Of a stretch of DNA of 64,000 bases, positions 38,170 to 49,230 are shown piece by piece. The notes beneath the pieces were generated by a model. The model was given only the letters and a program-made list of their open reading frames with translations, searched no databases and was not told the origin of the DNA. Where the stretch lies: the NCBI GenBank assembly GCA_963556495.2, contig OY747717.1, positions 194,001 through 258,000 of the forward strand, read 5' to 3'. The position numbers and the translations under genes were made by a program. Source of the DNA: Valencia hispanica. Its lineage: Eukaryota; Chordata; Actinopteri; Cyprinodontiformes; Valenciidae. Position 1 is the first letter of the stretch, and every line of letters begins with the position of its first letter.

Positions 38170-39530
38170 TCAGATGTCCGGTATTACCAGTAGGGGCATG
38201 TGCGTAATACATCCAGTGTTAGTCCCAGAGGCCTGATGTAGTCCAAGTTTTGGTGTTAGTTGTGACCCAATTCTAATTTGTGCTTTCAGTCTATCTGAGA
38301 AATCCCTAAACGGAGAGTCATTAGGTGTCGATGAGTCTGATGACATTGGGATACTTGAAGAACACTTTGCAGAGCGATGTACATCTTTACTCGCTGCTGG
38401 AAAAGTTTGTTCTCTATCAGTCCGTGCAGCTGTCTGGGCAGGTGATGTCAATGTTTGTTCTCTGATAGTGTCCACAGGCCGTGCTTCGAGGTCAGTTCTC
38501 GGGTGCTTTATCAAGTGTTTATTAAGATAACAGAAAATAATTTAGGTCAACAGTCTCAGTCCAGCTCTATTACGTAAGATAACGTGCATTTATTTTGAAC
38601 AAGTGTTTTGCACAACCAGATATTTTAAGGTTATTAATAAATGGGATGGATTTTTCAACAGATTTTCTCTTCAACCATTTATGGAGCATGCAAAGTCGAC
38701 TGTACCTTTCATCATTTCCTTCAGGGACTGGTCCACTGATAAAGATGTTTATGTTTAGTACATTAAGTCTCTGTAGCAGATCAGAGAAGTCTGTTTTGAG
38801 AATTTCTGATTGCTTTTTGGCTACATCATTTGCACCTGTGTGGATAACAAGCTTTTCCAGGTTAGGGTGTTGTTCTAAAATCGTCTTGATTTTTTCTGAT
38901 ATTTCTCTCATGTATTCTTGGGGCAGCTGATAACGCTAGTGTTCTGGCTACGAAAATCTTCGATACCATTTATTGATCCGTCATGTATGATGAGAACTTT
39001 TGCTGGGGGGCTTCTTGCTTTCTTATGTGTCGCTTCATGTGGATGGATTTCTCCTGGTGACCTTGGCTGGTCCCAGGGGCTGCGTCGTCTTTCGGGGAAC
39101 TGAGGGCTGTGAATCTGTTTCTCAGCGATTTTCCAGGGGGAGTAATATCTCTTGTTTTGAGTTGTGGGTTCTTTTGTTTCTTCTTCCTGGGAGCAGAGAA
39201 ATCAGGTGTAGATTCAGTGCGCTTTAAAGCTGGCCAGTCTTCGTCGAATTGGGAATGGGGTGTTCTACCCGTTAAACGCCTTTTGGCTGGAGGAGTAGCG
39301 TTGTTCTGTGGCTTCTGTGCGAGACTGTTGGACCGAGATAACACCGGGCTGCCAGGTTCTTCCTCCCTGCATGTAGTCATTGGTAAAGATGTCTCATTTC
39401 CATATCCAGTATTTAGATCAAAATTAATCTGAAGATGGTTTAGCTTCCTCTTGATTGTTTCAATTCTCTGGAGCCGTTTCTCAAAGTCCTCAGCTGAGCA
39501 AAATGCCATTTTGGTAATCCACAGTCCTTC
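38170..39530 (-). mobile_element. LINE ORF1 with SGNH-type esterase domain, broken
   Basis: The minus strand starts MAFCSAEDFEKRLQRIETIK at 39509 and runs through a basic, Pro/Ser-rich region to 38970. An esterase-like part follows at 38911-38570 with LEKLVIHTGANDVAKK (a GxND block as in SGNH hydrolases) and FISGPVPEGNDERYSRL. Stop codons and a frame change separate the parts. ORF1 proteins with such an esterase are known from the CR1/L2 clades of non-LTR elements. Confidence 0.75.
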
Positions 39531-39712
39531 AGAAAGTAATCCACAAAAAAAGAGATTCGGTCTAATACAGTGACTCCAGAGGCTGGGTGTATAAAGTAAC
39601 TAAGTAAAAAGCCAAGAAAAGCTAAGAAATGAAAATAAGACAAGAGAATAAGGCTAGAGATCAGGAGAGGTTGGGAGAGGCTGCTCCTCCTTCAGCAGCC
39701 AACTCGGTAATA

Positions 39713-39895
39713 AGCTTTATCAAAAAGGAAAGTTTTAAGCCTGGCCTTAAAAGTAAACAGAGTGTCTGCCTCACGGACTAAAGCTGGGAGCTGGTTCCAC
39801 AGGAGAGGAGCCTGATAACTAAAAGATCTGCCTCCCATTCTACTTTTAGAAATCCTAGGAACTACAAGTAAACCTGCAGTCTGAGACCGAAGCTA
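39713..39895 (-). mobile_element. LINE ORF2 C-terminal fragment
   Basis: Almost the same as 7665-7845 and the reverse complement of 54690-54865; encodes the RSFSYQAPLLWNQLPAL-type tail. It stops abruptly at 39713, next to the 5' flank of the ORF1-bearing element, consistent with that element having inserted here. Confidence 0.8.
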
Positions 39896-39899
39896 GATG

Positions 39900-41290
39900 A
39901 GGAATGAGTTTCAAAAGGCTACAGTTTAGTTAAATATAAATAAAAACATCAATAAATAAAGAATCCTCCTTGCACAATGTTTTATTATCTTCTGTTACGG
40001 GAATATTTCTGTTAATAAGATATATTTAATTATTCCCTGTCAAAGTAAGTGCATCTAGAATGGTAGGTCTGGTTAGAGGCAAACAAAGCCATCTGTATGT
40101 AATGTTTTGGTAGTGTGGCAAGGTGCACGACGAGGGCCCAGGCAGGATTTGATCCCCAGAGTCACAGGTGAAAGTCATGAGCGCTTACCAGTCAGCCAAA
40201 GGTATAACCCTGTGGCCAAGTAGCCAAGGTGCATCATCAATCAGAGACACAGTGACCGGACCCCACATTGTCACATCAGCAATGTATCAGAGTGCTTAGA
40301 AAAACGTCAGAGACGGGGGATACCTACATGACGTTCTGATCTTGTGAGACGGCTGCACGCTTCACTACCACTCTGTCAGACACGACGTTCTCCAGTTCTA
40401 TAGGGAGAAGAAACTCGGGCAGAAGGAAATGTCTCTCTAATCAGAACTTCTCCATGAGCGGAGACTGAGACTAAGCTCATGTTGATAGAAGATAAAAATT
40501 GATTGCTAAATACGATATAAGGTTATGTAGCTCCACAGGAAGTCTGTTTGTTGTTATGGGTCTTTGTGCTGCACTGTCCTGGGCCCATCTACTGGAAATG
40601 AAGCAGATCCTCTGGTTCTCAGGTTCTGCGGGGACTGAAGATGTGTTTTTCTGGTTCTGCTCACAGAGAGGCTGGGGGGGGGTCTGGGCGTGGCCACATA
40701 AGGAGGAGGTTCTCCTGAAGGTCCAACCTCCAGGATGAGAATCTTGTTCACCTCGGTATCCATCCTCAGGGTCTGATGATGCAGCTCATTCTCCATACAT
40801 CCCTGATGGACCTGAGCAGTTTGCCTGGTAAAGGTTCTGGTTGGAACAAAGGTCCAAACCCGTCTGGAAATAAGAGGTTTTTTGTGTCTTTAAGAAATGT
40901 TATTTTTAGGATCAGCGTTGGACAGACGTGACCTCTGACCCCTCTCACACCTTACTATAGAAACATCTGGATCTGCAGCTGTGTCCTCCTCACCTCCAGT
41001 TATCCTGTCTCACTGTATTAGAATATGATGGCATTAATATGCAGGACCATATAGGTTTATGTTGTGGACGTCTATTATTGTTTAGTGCTTTTATGACTGA
41101 TGATGATTATATATGCAGAATTCAGTGAACATTTATCTTTTCTGAATTAAACAGTTTCTTAGTTCATAGAGAAATTCATGAATGAAACCGTTTTATGTTT
41201 TAATGTCATTAACAATCATCCAGAGGAGAAAGAAAACATTTATTTTTATTTCCAAATTCAAAGTTTTATTCTTCACATAAAAATAAAATG
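39900..41290. other. Intergenic stretch between gasdermin genes A and B
   Basis: No gene recognised. At 40128-40290 the complement has a pol III B-box-like GGGGATCAAATCC and could be a tRNA-derived SINE. The rest is unassigned. Confidence 0.4.
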
Positions 41291-41329
41291 AAAGTCTTCA
41301 GTGTGAAACGTCCACCAGCAGAACCAGCT

Positions 41330-44300
41330 TCACTCTCGTGGCTGCAGCTTGTGGACTCCCAGCACGGTCAGAGCCAGAACCTCCAGCAGAACCTCCGGTG
41401 GTCGGTCCCAGCTCTCACTCAGCTCCGTCAGCGTCTCATCAGAGGAACAGAGGAGGTCAGCTGCCCAGCGCAGCTCCCCGTCCTGCTGCAGGGGGACGGG
41501 CAGAGACGCTGGGAGACAGGCTTCACCTTCGTCCCTCAGACTCTCCACCTGGAGACACATGGAGACACGTGGAGACAGTTGGAGAGAGTTGGAGACACAT
41601 GGAGACACATGGAGACAGTTGGAGACACAGGGAGACACATGGAGACAGGTGGAGACAGTTGGAGAGAGTTGGAGACACATGGAGACACGTGGAGACAGTT
41701 GGAGACACAGGGAGACACATGGAGACAGGTGGAGACAGTTGGAGAGAGTTGGAGACACATGGAGACACGTGGAGACAGTTGGAGACACAGGGAGACACAT
41801 GGAGACAGGTGGAGACAGTTGGAGAGAGTTGGAGACACATGGAGACACATGGAGACACGTGGAGACACGTGGAGACACGTGGAGACAGTTGGAGAGAGTT
41901 GGAGACACATGGAGACACGTGGAGACAGTTGGAGACACAGGGAGACACATGGAGACAGGTGGAGACAGTTGGAGAGAGTTGGAGACACATGGAGACACAT
42001 GGAGACACATGGAGACACGTGGAGACACGTGGAGACAGTTGGAGAGAGTTGGAGACACATGGAGACACGTGGAGACAGTTGGAGACACAGGGAGACACAT
42101 GGAGACAGGTGGAGACAGTTGGAGAGAGTTGGAGACACATGGAGACACATGGAGACACATGGAGACACGTGGAGACAGTTGGAGAGAGTTGGAGACACAT
42201 GGAGACACGTGGAGACACGTGGAGACACATGGAGACACATGGAGACACGTGGAGACACGTGGAGACAGTTGGAGAGAGTTGGAGACACATGGAGACACGT
42301 GGAGACAGTTGGAGACACAGGGAGACACATGGAGACAGGTGGAGACAGTTGGAGAGAGTTGGAGACACATGGAGACACATGGAGACACATGGAGACACGT
42401 GGAGACAGTTGGAGAGAGTTGGAGACACATGGAGACACGTGGAGACACGTGGAGACACATGGAGACACATGGAGACACGTGGAGACAGTTGGAGACACGT
42501 GGAGACACATGGAGACACATGGAGACACATGGAGACACATGGAGACACGTGGAGACACATGGAGACAGTTGGAGACACATGGAGACACATGGAGACACAT
42601 GGAGACAGTTGGAGACACATGGAGACACATGGAGACACATGGAGACAGTTAGAGACACATGGAGACACGGGGAGACACATGGAGATAGTTCCAGAACTCA
42701 GATACCGTAAGGAACATAAGTATTTGGACATCCTGTACAAGTTCTCTCACTTAGAAATTATGGAGGAGTCTAAAGCCCGCCGCCCACGAGAGCTGTCTGC
42801 TGAGCAAACGGCCTCCAATGGCAGATGGCTCTCGTGGGCGGCGGGCTTTAGATTCACATGTAGGTGAAGTTTGCTAACGAGCATCTGGATGATCCAGAGG
42901 AGGCATGGGAGGAAGTCATGTGATCAGATGAGACCTAAATAAAACTTAATGGTCTAAACTTCACTCGCCGTGTTTGGAGGAAAAAGAAGCATCCCAAGAA
43001 CTCCATCCCTACTGTGAAGCACGGAGGTGGAAGCATCATGCTGTGGGGACGACTGCACTGTATTAAGGAGAGGATGAATGGAGCCGTGTGGTGTGAGATG
43101 TTCCCTCAGTCAGAGCTTTGAAGATGGATCATGGCTGAGTTAGACCTGAAGCCCACAGCCAGGAGAACCAAGGAGTGGATCCATCAGAACCACATCAAGG
43201 TTCTGGAGCGGCCCGGCCCGTCTCCATCAGAACCATATCAAGGTTCTGGAGCGGCCCGGCCCGTCTCTAGAACCATATCAAGGGTCTGGAGCGGCCCAGC
43301 CCGTCTCCATCAGAACCATATCAAGGTTCTGGAGCGGCCCGGCCCAGCCCGTCTCCATCAGAACCATATCAAGGTTCTGGAGCGGCCCGGCCCAGCCCGT
43401 CTCCATCAGAACCACATCAAGGTTCTGGAGCGGCCCGGCCCGTCTCCATCAGAACCACATCAAGGTTCTGGAGCGGCCCGGCCCGTCTCCATCAGAACCA
43501 CATCAAGGTTCTGGAGCGGCCCGGCCCGTCTCCATCAGAACCACATCAAGGTTCTGGAGCGGCCCGGCCCGTCTCCATCAGAACCATATCAAGGTTCTGG
43601 AGCGGCCCGGCCCAGCCCGTCTCCATCAGAACCACATCAAGGTTCTGGAGCGGCCCGGCCCGTCTCCATCAGAACCACATCAAGGTTCTGGAGCGGCCCG
43701 GCCCGTCTCCATCAGAACCATATCAAGGTTCTGGAGCGGCCCGGCCCGTCTCTAGAACCATATCAAGGGTCTGGAGCGGCCCAGCCCGTCTCCATCAGAA
43801 CCATATCAAGGTTCTGGAGCGGCCCGGCCCAGCCCGTCTCCATCAGAACCATATCAAGGTTCTGGAGCGGCCCGGCCCAGCCCGTCTCCATCAGAACCAC
43901 ATCAAGGTTCTGGAGCGGCCCGGCCCGTCTCCATCAGAACCACATCAAGGTTCTGGAGCGGCCCGGCCCGTCTCCATCAGAACCACATCAAGGTTCTGGA
44001 GCGGCCCGGCCCGTCTCCATCAGAACCACATCAAGGTTCTGGAGCGGCCCGGCCCGTCTCCATCAGAACCATATTAAGGTTCTGGAGCGGCCCAGCCCGT
44101 CTCTAGAACCATATCAAGGTTCTGGAGCTTCCCGGCCCGTCTCTAGAACCATATCAAGGTTCTGGAGCGGCCCGTCTCCATCAGAACCACATCAAGGTTC
44201 TGGAGCGGCCCGGCCCGTCTCCATCAGAACCATATCTTGGTTCTGGAGCGGCCCGTCTCCATCAGAACCACATCAAGGTTCTGGAGCGGCCCGTCTCCAG

Positions 44301-47300
44301 ACCTAGATCCTATAGAACATCTGTGGAGGGAGATGAAACTCTGTGTTGCTAAGCAACAGATCTAGAGTAGATCTGTGTGGAGGAATGGGCCAGAATCCCT
44401 GTTACAGTGCAAACCTGGTCAGGAACTACAGGTAACCTTTGACCTCTGGCTTCTGTACCAGATATTAACACGGATTTTCTCAGGTGTTCAAATATTTATG
44501 TGTAGCAAAAAAAGACAAATAAATGATTTATAAATCAGACAATGTGATTTCTTGAATGTTTTTAATGTCGTCTCTCTCTCAGTGGAAACGTTCCTATAAT
44601 GTGAATTTCTGACCCTCCATCAGTTCTACCTGGGAGAACGTGGAACATCTCAGGATGTTCCGATACTTCTGTTCCTCACCGTATAACATAAGATCTGATT
44701 TTCAGATTTTTCATCACTCGGATATCATTTTTCTTTAGAAAAACTCTCCAAATGTTCAGAACCGTTTGCATCCAGAACCTTGAGGAAAGCGGACTGACAG
44801 AACCACGCAGCAGTTTGTTCATTATTATTGTTGTGTAAAACTGATTGAAGAGAGTAAGTCATACAGGAGAGATTCCTTCCAGTACTCCTAGAGATCTGGA
44901 GGAGGGAAAACCGCCTAAACCCGGTCCTGTGGATTTGTTCTGGTCCAGATCTCTAGATACCTGGTTAAGGTAAGCTAGTCATCCAGCTGGTCCAAACCCA
45001 ACAGGTAATGGGTTAGTGTGGGGAGGAAGGATGTTCCTGATATTGTCTCTTGCTGTCTGACATGTCTGCTGTCTGTCTCATATCTTTTTAAGTTTTCATT
45101 TTATGTTAGTAAGTGCCTGTGATTGTGACTGTGCTCCAAATCCAATTGGCTCACAGGGACAACAAAGTGTTTTACTACTTTTAGATCCCCGGACACGTTC
45201 TCGCCTCCTAATCCTCTTAGGGATGAAGGATCCATGCCTGACATCGATCTGCTGTATCGTCACCAGATGCAGCATCCATGGCCTCCTGGAGGCTAGATGA
45301 ACTTTTCACCTCCTCTGTTGGGTGAAGAAGAGTGATGATGAGTCCTTTACAAGCTCTACATCAGGACATTGCTGAGCATCTTCAATCATGCTTGGAGTTC
45401 CTCTCAGAAGGCCGGCATGTTTCTGTCTCCAGAAACATGCCGGCCAACGGACAGTGAGAACTTCACCAAGAACACGCCCATGATGTTGCACCTCATCCGA
45501 GCTCTGATGATCCGCTTCATTACCAGTTCAGGGACCAGTTCAACCAGTGTGCTATACATCTACAGTCCAGTGGAGGAACATGTTCTCCCAGAGTTCTGCA
45601 TCATTAAGGTTTTTTTCTTCACAGAGAAATAAAGAACAGGAACCAGTGAAGGCATCAGCAGAACCTACTGAAGACTCTCTGTGGAGAATCCCATCGATTG
45701 AGGTTCCAGATGTTTCCCTGAGATTTGGTGGAAGCATTCGAGTATCTTCATTTATGGCCATGGTCTACCACCTCAGCTTGCACCCTACTGGAGACCAACC
45801 ATCATTCTGCCTTGGTACTTTAGCTGCACCTTCCAAATGCCATCGGTGGACGTCTGGGTGGTGTTGCCTGAGTCCTCCTCCAACACGAGGACCAGAGCCA
45901 TGTCTCAAAGATGGCCTTGTCTCCTGTGGAGTTCTTGTCCTCCATCTTCTTCTCGTGGTTTTGCTGACTTGTGTGGTCTATGGTGAGGTTCTCTATGAGG
46001 ACCCTGGTTTCTCCTCCCACCTCCCGATGGAACCCATCCGTACATTTCTCCACAGACTCCAGGTATCCCTGATATCAATTCTCAGTTTCCCCAAAACTAA
46101 ATCAGGAGCTTAAACGTTTTTAATTAATTATATCAAGATTAATTTAGAATTAGAAAATTAACAACTTCTGATGATTTTAGTAAAATGGTTTAATTCTAAA
46201 TTAATGTTGGTATCATTAATTAAAAACTTTTAAGCTGGATGATTGATTTTTTTCATGTCTGCTTCTGAACATTTGATCTGTAATTGATTTATGAAGATGA
46301 TGTCCAGGTTGAGGAAGAGTGAAGTGAAAAGTGTGACTGTGAGGACATGATGTGGACGAACCAGCTGGCGGAGGATTGCTAGAGTCTCACGACTACCGGA
46401 GGTCAGAATTTGCAGCGCTTCCACTGGCAGAACTGCAGAAAACATAAGAAGAAGAAGATCTTCAGGAGTCAATCTGTCTCACACAGATGCACATTATTTC
46501 ATCACGGATGAAAGAAAAACGTCAGATTTTCTGCAGCTTCAGACCTAAAAAAACCAGCTACAGGTTAAAGTTTCCCTACTTGTTCTTCTTCTTCTCAGAG
46601 GAGAGCATCAGTTTCAGCCGACTCACCTTCCATAGCCATGACCAGGATGTGAAGAGCGTCATTCTGCTGTGTGGACACTTTGGACTCATCCAGGAGGTTC
46701 ATGAAGGAACAGACAGCCTTAGACGTAGGAGGCTCACTGGGTCCTTGGCTGCTCTGATCCAGCTAAGGTGAAGAGTCAGAGGAAGAAGATGGTGATCCGC
46801 TGATCCAGACCTCTCAGATCAGAAAACTGATCCAGATTGAGAAGAAGTGATGAAGACATCTGTGGGAGATGGTGGTGCTCTAAAGATCTCCACATCTCCT
46901 CACCAGGGAGCAGAGGAGAATGGAGAAATCTGTCAGCTCAGATTCCCTAAATGAGTTTTTAGCAGAGATCTTACCGCATCTTCCAGTTCATTCAGAGCAT
47001 CTTCTTCCTCCAGAACCTCTCTGAGCTTTTTCAGCAAATCACCGCGAGTCGACTCTGGAAGATCTTCAATTGGCTTCAGAAGATTTTTCTTATTCTTAAT
47101 CTCTGCAGGAAAAACAGCCGAAGCCAAAAAGAATCTGTTATGAATCCATCACAACAGTTTGATTGGTTCATTTTTCATGTAAAACTCAGTTTCCCCAGAA
47201 CAGTTAAAGTCCAGCTCTCACCGTTTCGGACTTGCTTCTTTATGTCAGAGCTTAGTGCGTCGGCGAACAAACCTGTGAACGGGAGGCAAACAGGAAACTT

Positions 47301-49159
47301 TAAATGAAGAACAAAACATGAAGATGACCTCTGGGCTTAGGACCTGAAGGAGTCTGTCCTCCTTATGTTTCTACACTGTCCTCCAACTGCTGTCTGCTCA
47401 TGCAGCTTCAGGTCATTTCCTGTCTATTTCTGGACTCTTGGTTGGCTTTGGTCCCCCAGTCCTCTCAGTTAATTGTCAGATCCTTCTCTTCCTGTCACAA
47501 ATGTTGATTTAACTGTTCCATCACCAACAGTTTTGAAGGCCTGTTTTCTTGGTTGACCATGAAAACTCCACTACATGGTGATCTTTCCTGTCTTCTACCT
47601 GCAGTTATGTCCCCATCAACCAAAAATCTAAGCTTTACTCATATTGTATTTTAAGCTGCAGGGATAAAGAAAAGTTCTACCTCGTTTGGGAGTCCAGGTT
47701 TCAAATGGGATTTCTGCAGAACACAAGAAGAAACAATTGGTCACCAACATTTACAGCTCTGTAAAGAGACACATAGTGAATGCGCCTACCTATCTTCTCA
47801 TTCTCCAGTCTGATCTCTACCAGGCTGTAAGCAAAGGTGGTATTTCCCTCCAAAGTGAATTTGGTGTCCTCCTTCTTTTTGACCTGACAGAAAAAGTCAA
47901 ACCCATAAAGATTTATTTATCAGTCTGGACAGAAAACCTGAAACTGCAGCTCTGCTGCAGGGAAGAGACTCCAGGAGAGAAACTGATCATCTCTGAACTG
48001 TCAGTGGTTCTCATCTCATGTAAGAGATGAGATTCTTTTCCATCAGAAGGTTTAGAATGAACACACCAAAGAGTGTGGTGGATGGAGGGATGGAGAAAGG
48101 GAGGGGTGGAGAAAGGGAGGGAGGGGTGGAGAAAGGGAGGGAGGGGTGGAGAAAGGGAGGGAGGGGTGGAGAAAGGGAGGGATGGAGAAAGGGAGGGATG
48201 GATGGATGGATGGATGGGTGGATGGGTGGATGGAGGGATGGGAGGGAGGGAGAGAAGGGGGGAGGGAGGGATGGATGGGTGGATGGAGGGATGGATGGAG
48301 GGAGGGATGGATGAAGGGATGGAGGGATGGATGGAGGGAGGGATGGATGAAGGGATGGAGGGATGGATGGATGGATGGGTGGAGGGATGGAGGGATGGAT
48401 TGGTGGATGGAGATATGGAGGGATGGGTGGGTGGATGGATGGATGGGTGGAGGGATGGATGGATGGATGGAGGGATGGATGGAGGAAGGGATGAAGGGAT
48501 TGATGGATGGAGGGATTGACGGAGGGATGGATGGGTGGAGGGATGGATGGAGGGATGGAGGGATGGATGGAGGGATGGAAGGAGGGATGGAGGGATGGAT
48601 GGGTGGGATGGATGGGTGGGTGGAGGGATGGATGGATGGAGGGATGGATGGGTGGATGGGTGGATGGAGGGAGGGAGGGAGGGATGGATGAAGGGATGGA
48701 GGGATGGATGGATGGAGGGATGGATGGATGAAGGGATGGAGGGATGGATGGATGGAGGGATGGATGGAGGGATGGAGGGATGGGTGGAGGGATGGATGGG
48801 TGGATGGATGGATGGGTGGAGGGATGGATGGATGGAGGGATGGATGGAGGGAGGGAGGGAGGGAGGGAGGGAGGGAGGGAGGGATGGATGAAGGGATGGG
48901 TGGATGGATGGATGGAGGGATGGATGGAGGGATGGGTGGAGGGATGGATGGGTGGATGGATGGAGGGATGGAGGGATGGATGGAGGGATGGATGGATGGA
49001 GGGATGGAGGGATGGATGGAGGGATGGATGGGTGGATGGATGGATGGATGGAGGGATGGAGGGATGGAGGGAGCAGACCTCCTAACCAGATCTGAGCTGA
49101 TCTCCAAACGAGAACACAGTGAAGAAGCGGAACGACTTCAGACAACCAAACATTTGCTT

Positions 49160-49230
<71 letters not shown>

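Larger units (their letters stand above)
42703..44683 (+). mobile_element. Tc1-like transposon in gene B intron 9, internally rearranged
   Basis: Imperfect inverted ends: TACCGTAAGGAACATAAGTA at 42703 and the complement of ATACTTCTGTTCCTCACCGTA ending at 44683. Inside are transposase pieces: [12 protein letters not shown] and SDETK near 42880-42940, [20 protein letters not shown] near 42970-43030, and [20 protein letters not shown] at 43156-43215. [16 protein letters not shown] appears at 44294-44340. The N-terminal part is gone and replaced by a palindrome. The segment between HIKVLE and SPDLDPIE is expanded to about 1.1 kb of tandem repeat. Confidence 0.85.

Noticed and set aside
41330..42867. 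Five or more long overlapping ORFs over the gene B 3' end
   Set aside because: The decamer array lacks stops in any frame. Only the exon 10 frame at 41330-41548 is supported by splicing phase and paralogs.
43131..44306. 391-codon repeat protein
   Set aside because: The frame is that of a decayed Tc1 transposase with an internal tandem expansion, in an intron.
45547..46113. 188-codon plus-strand ORF in gene B intron 9
   Set aside because: No recognisable domain or signal, and the frame content looks random.
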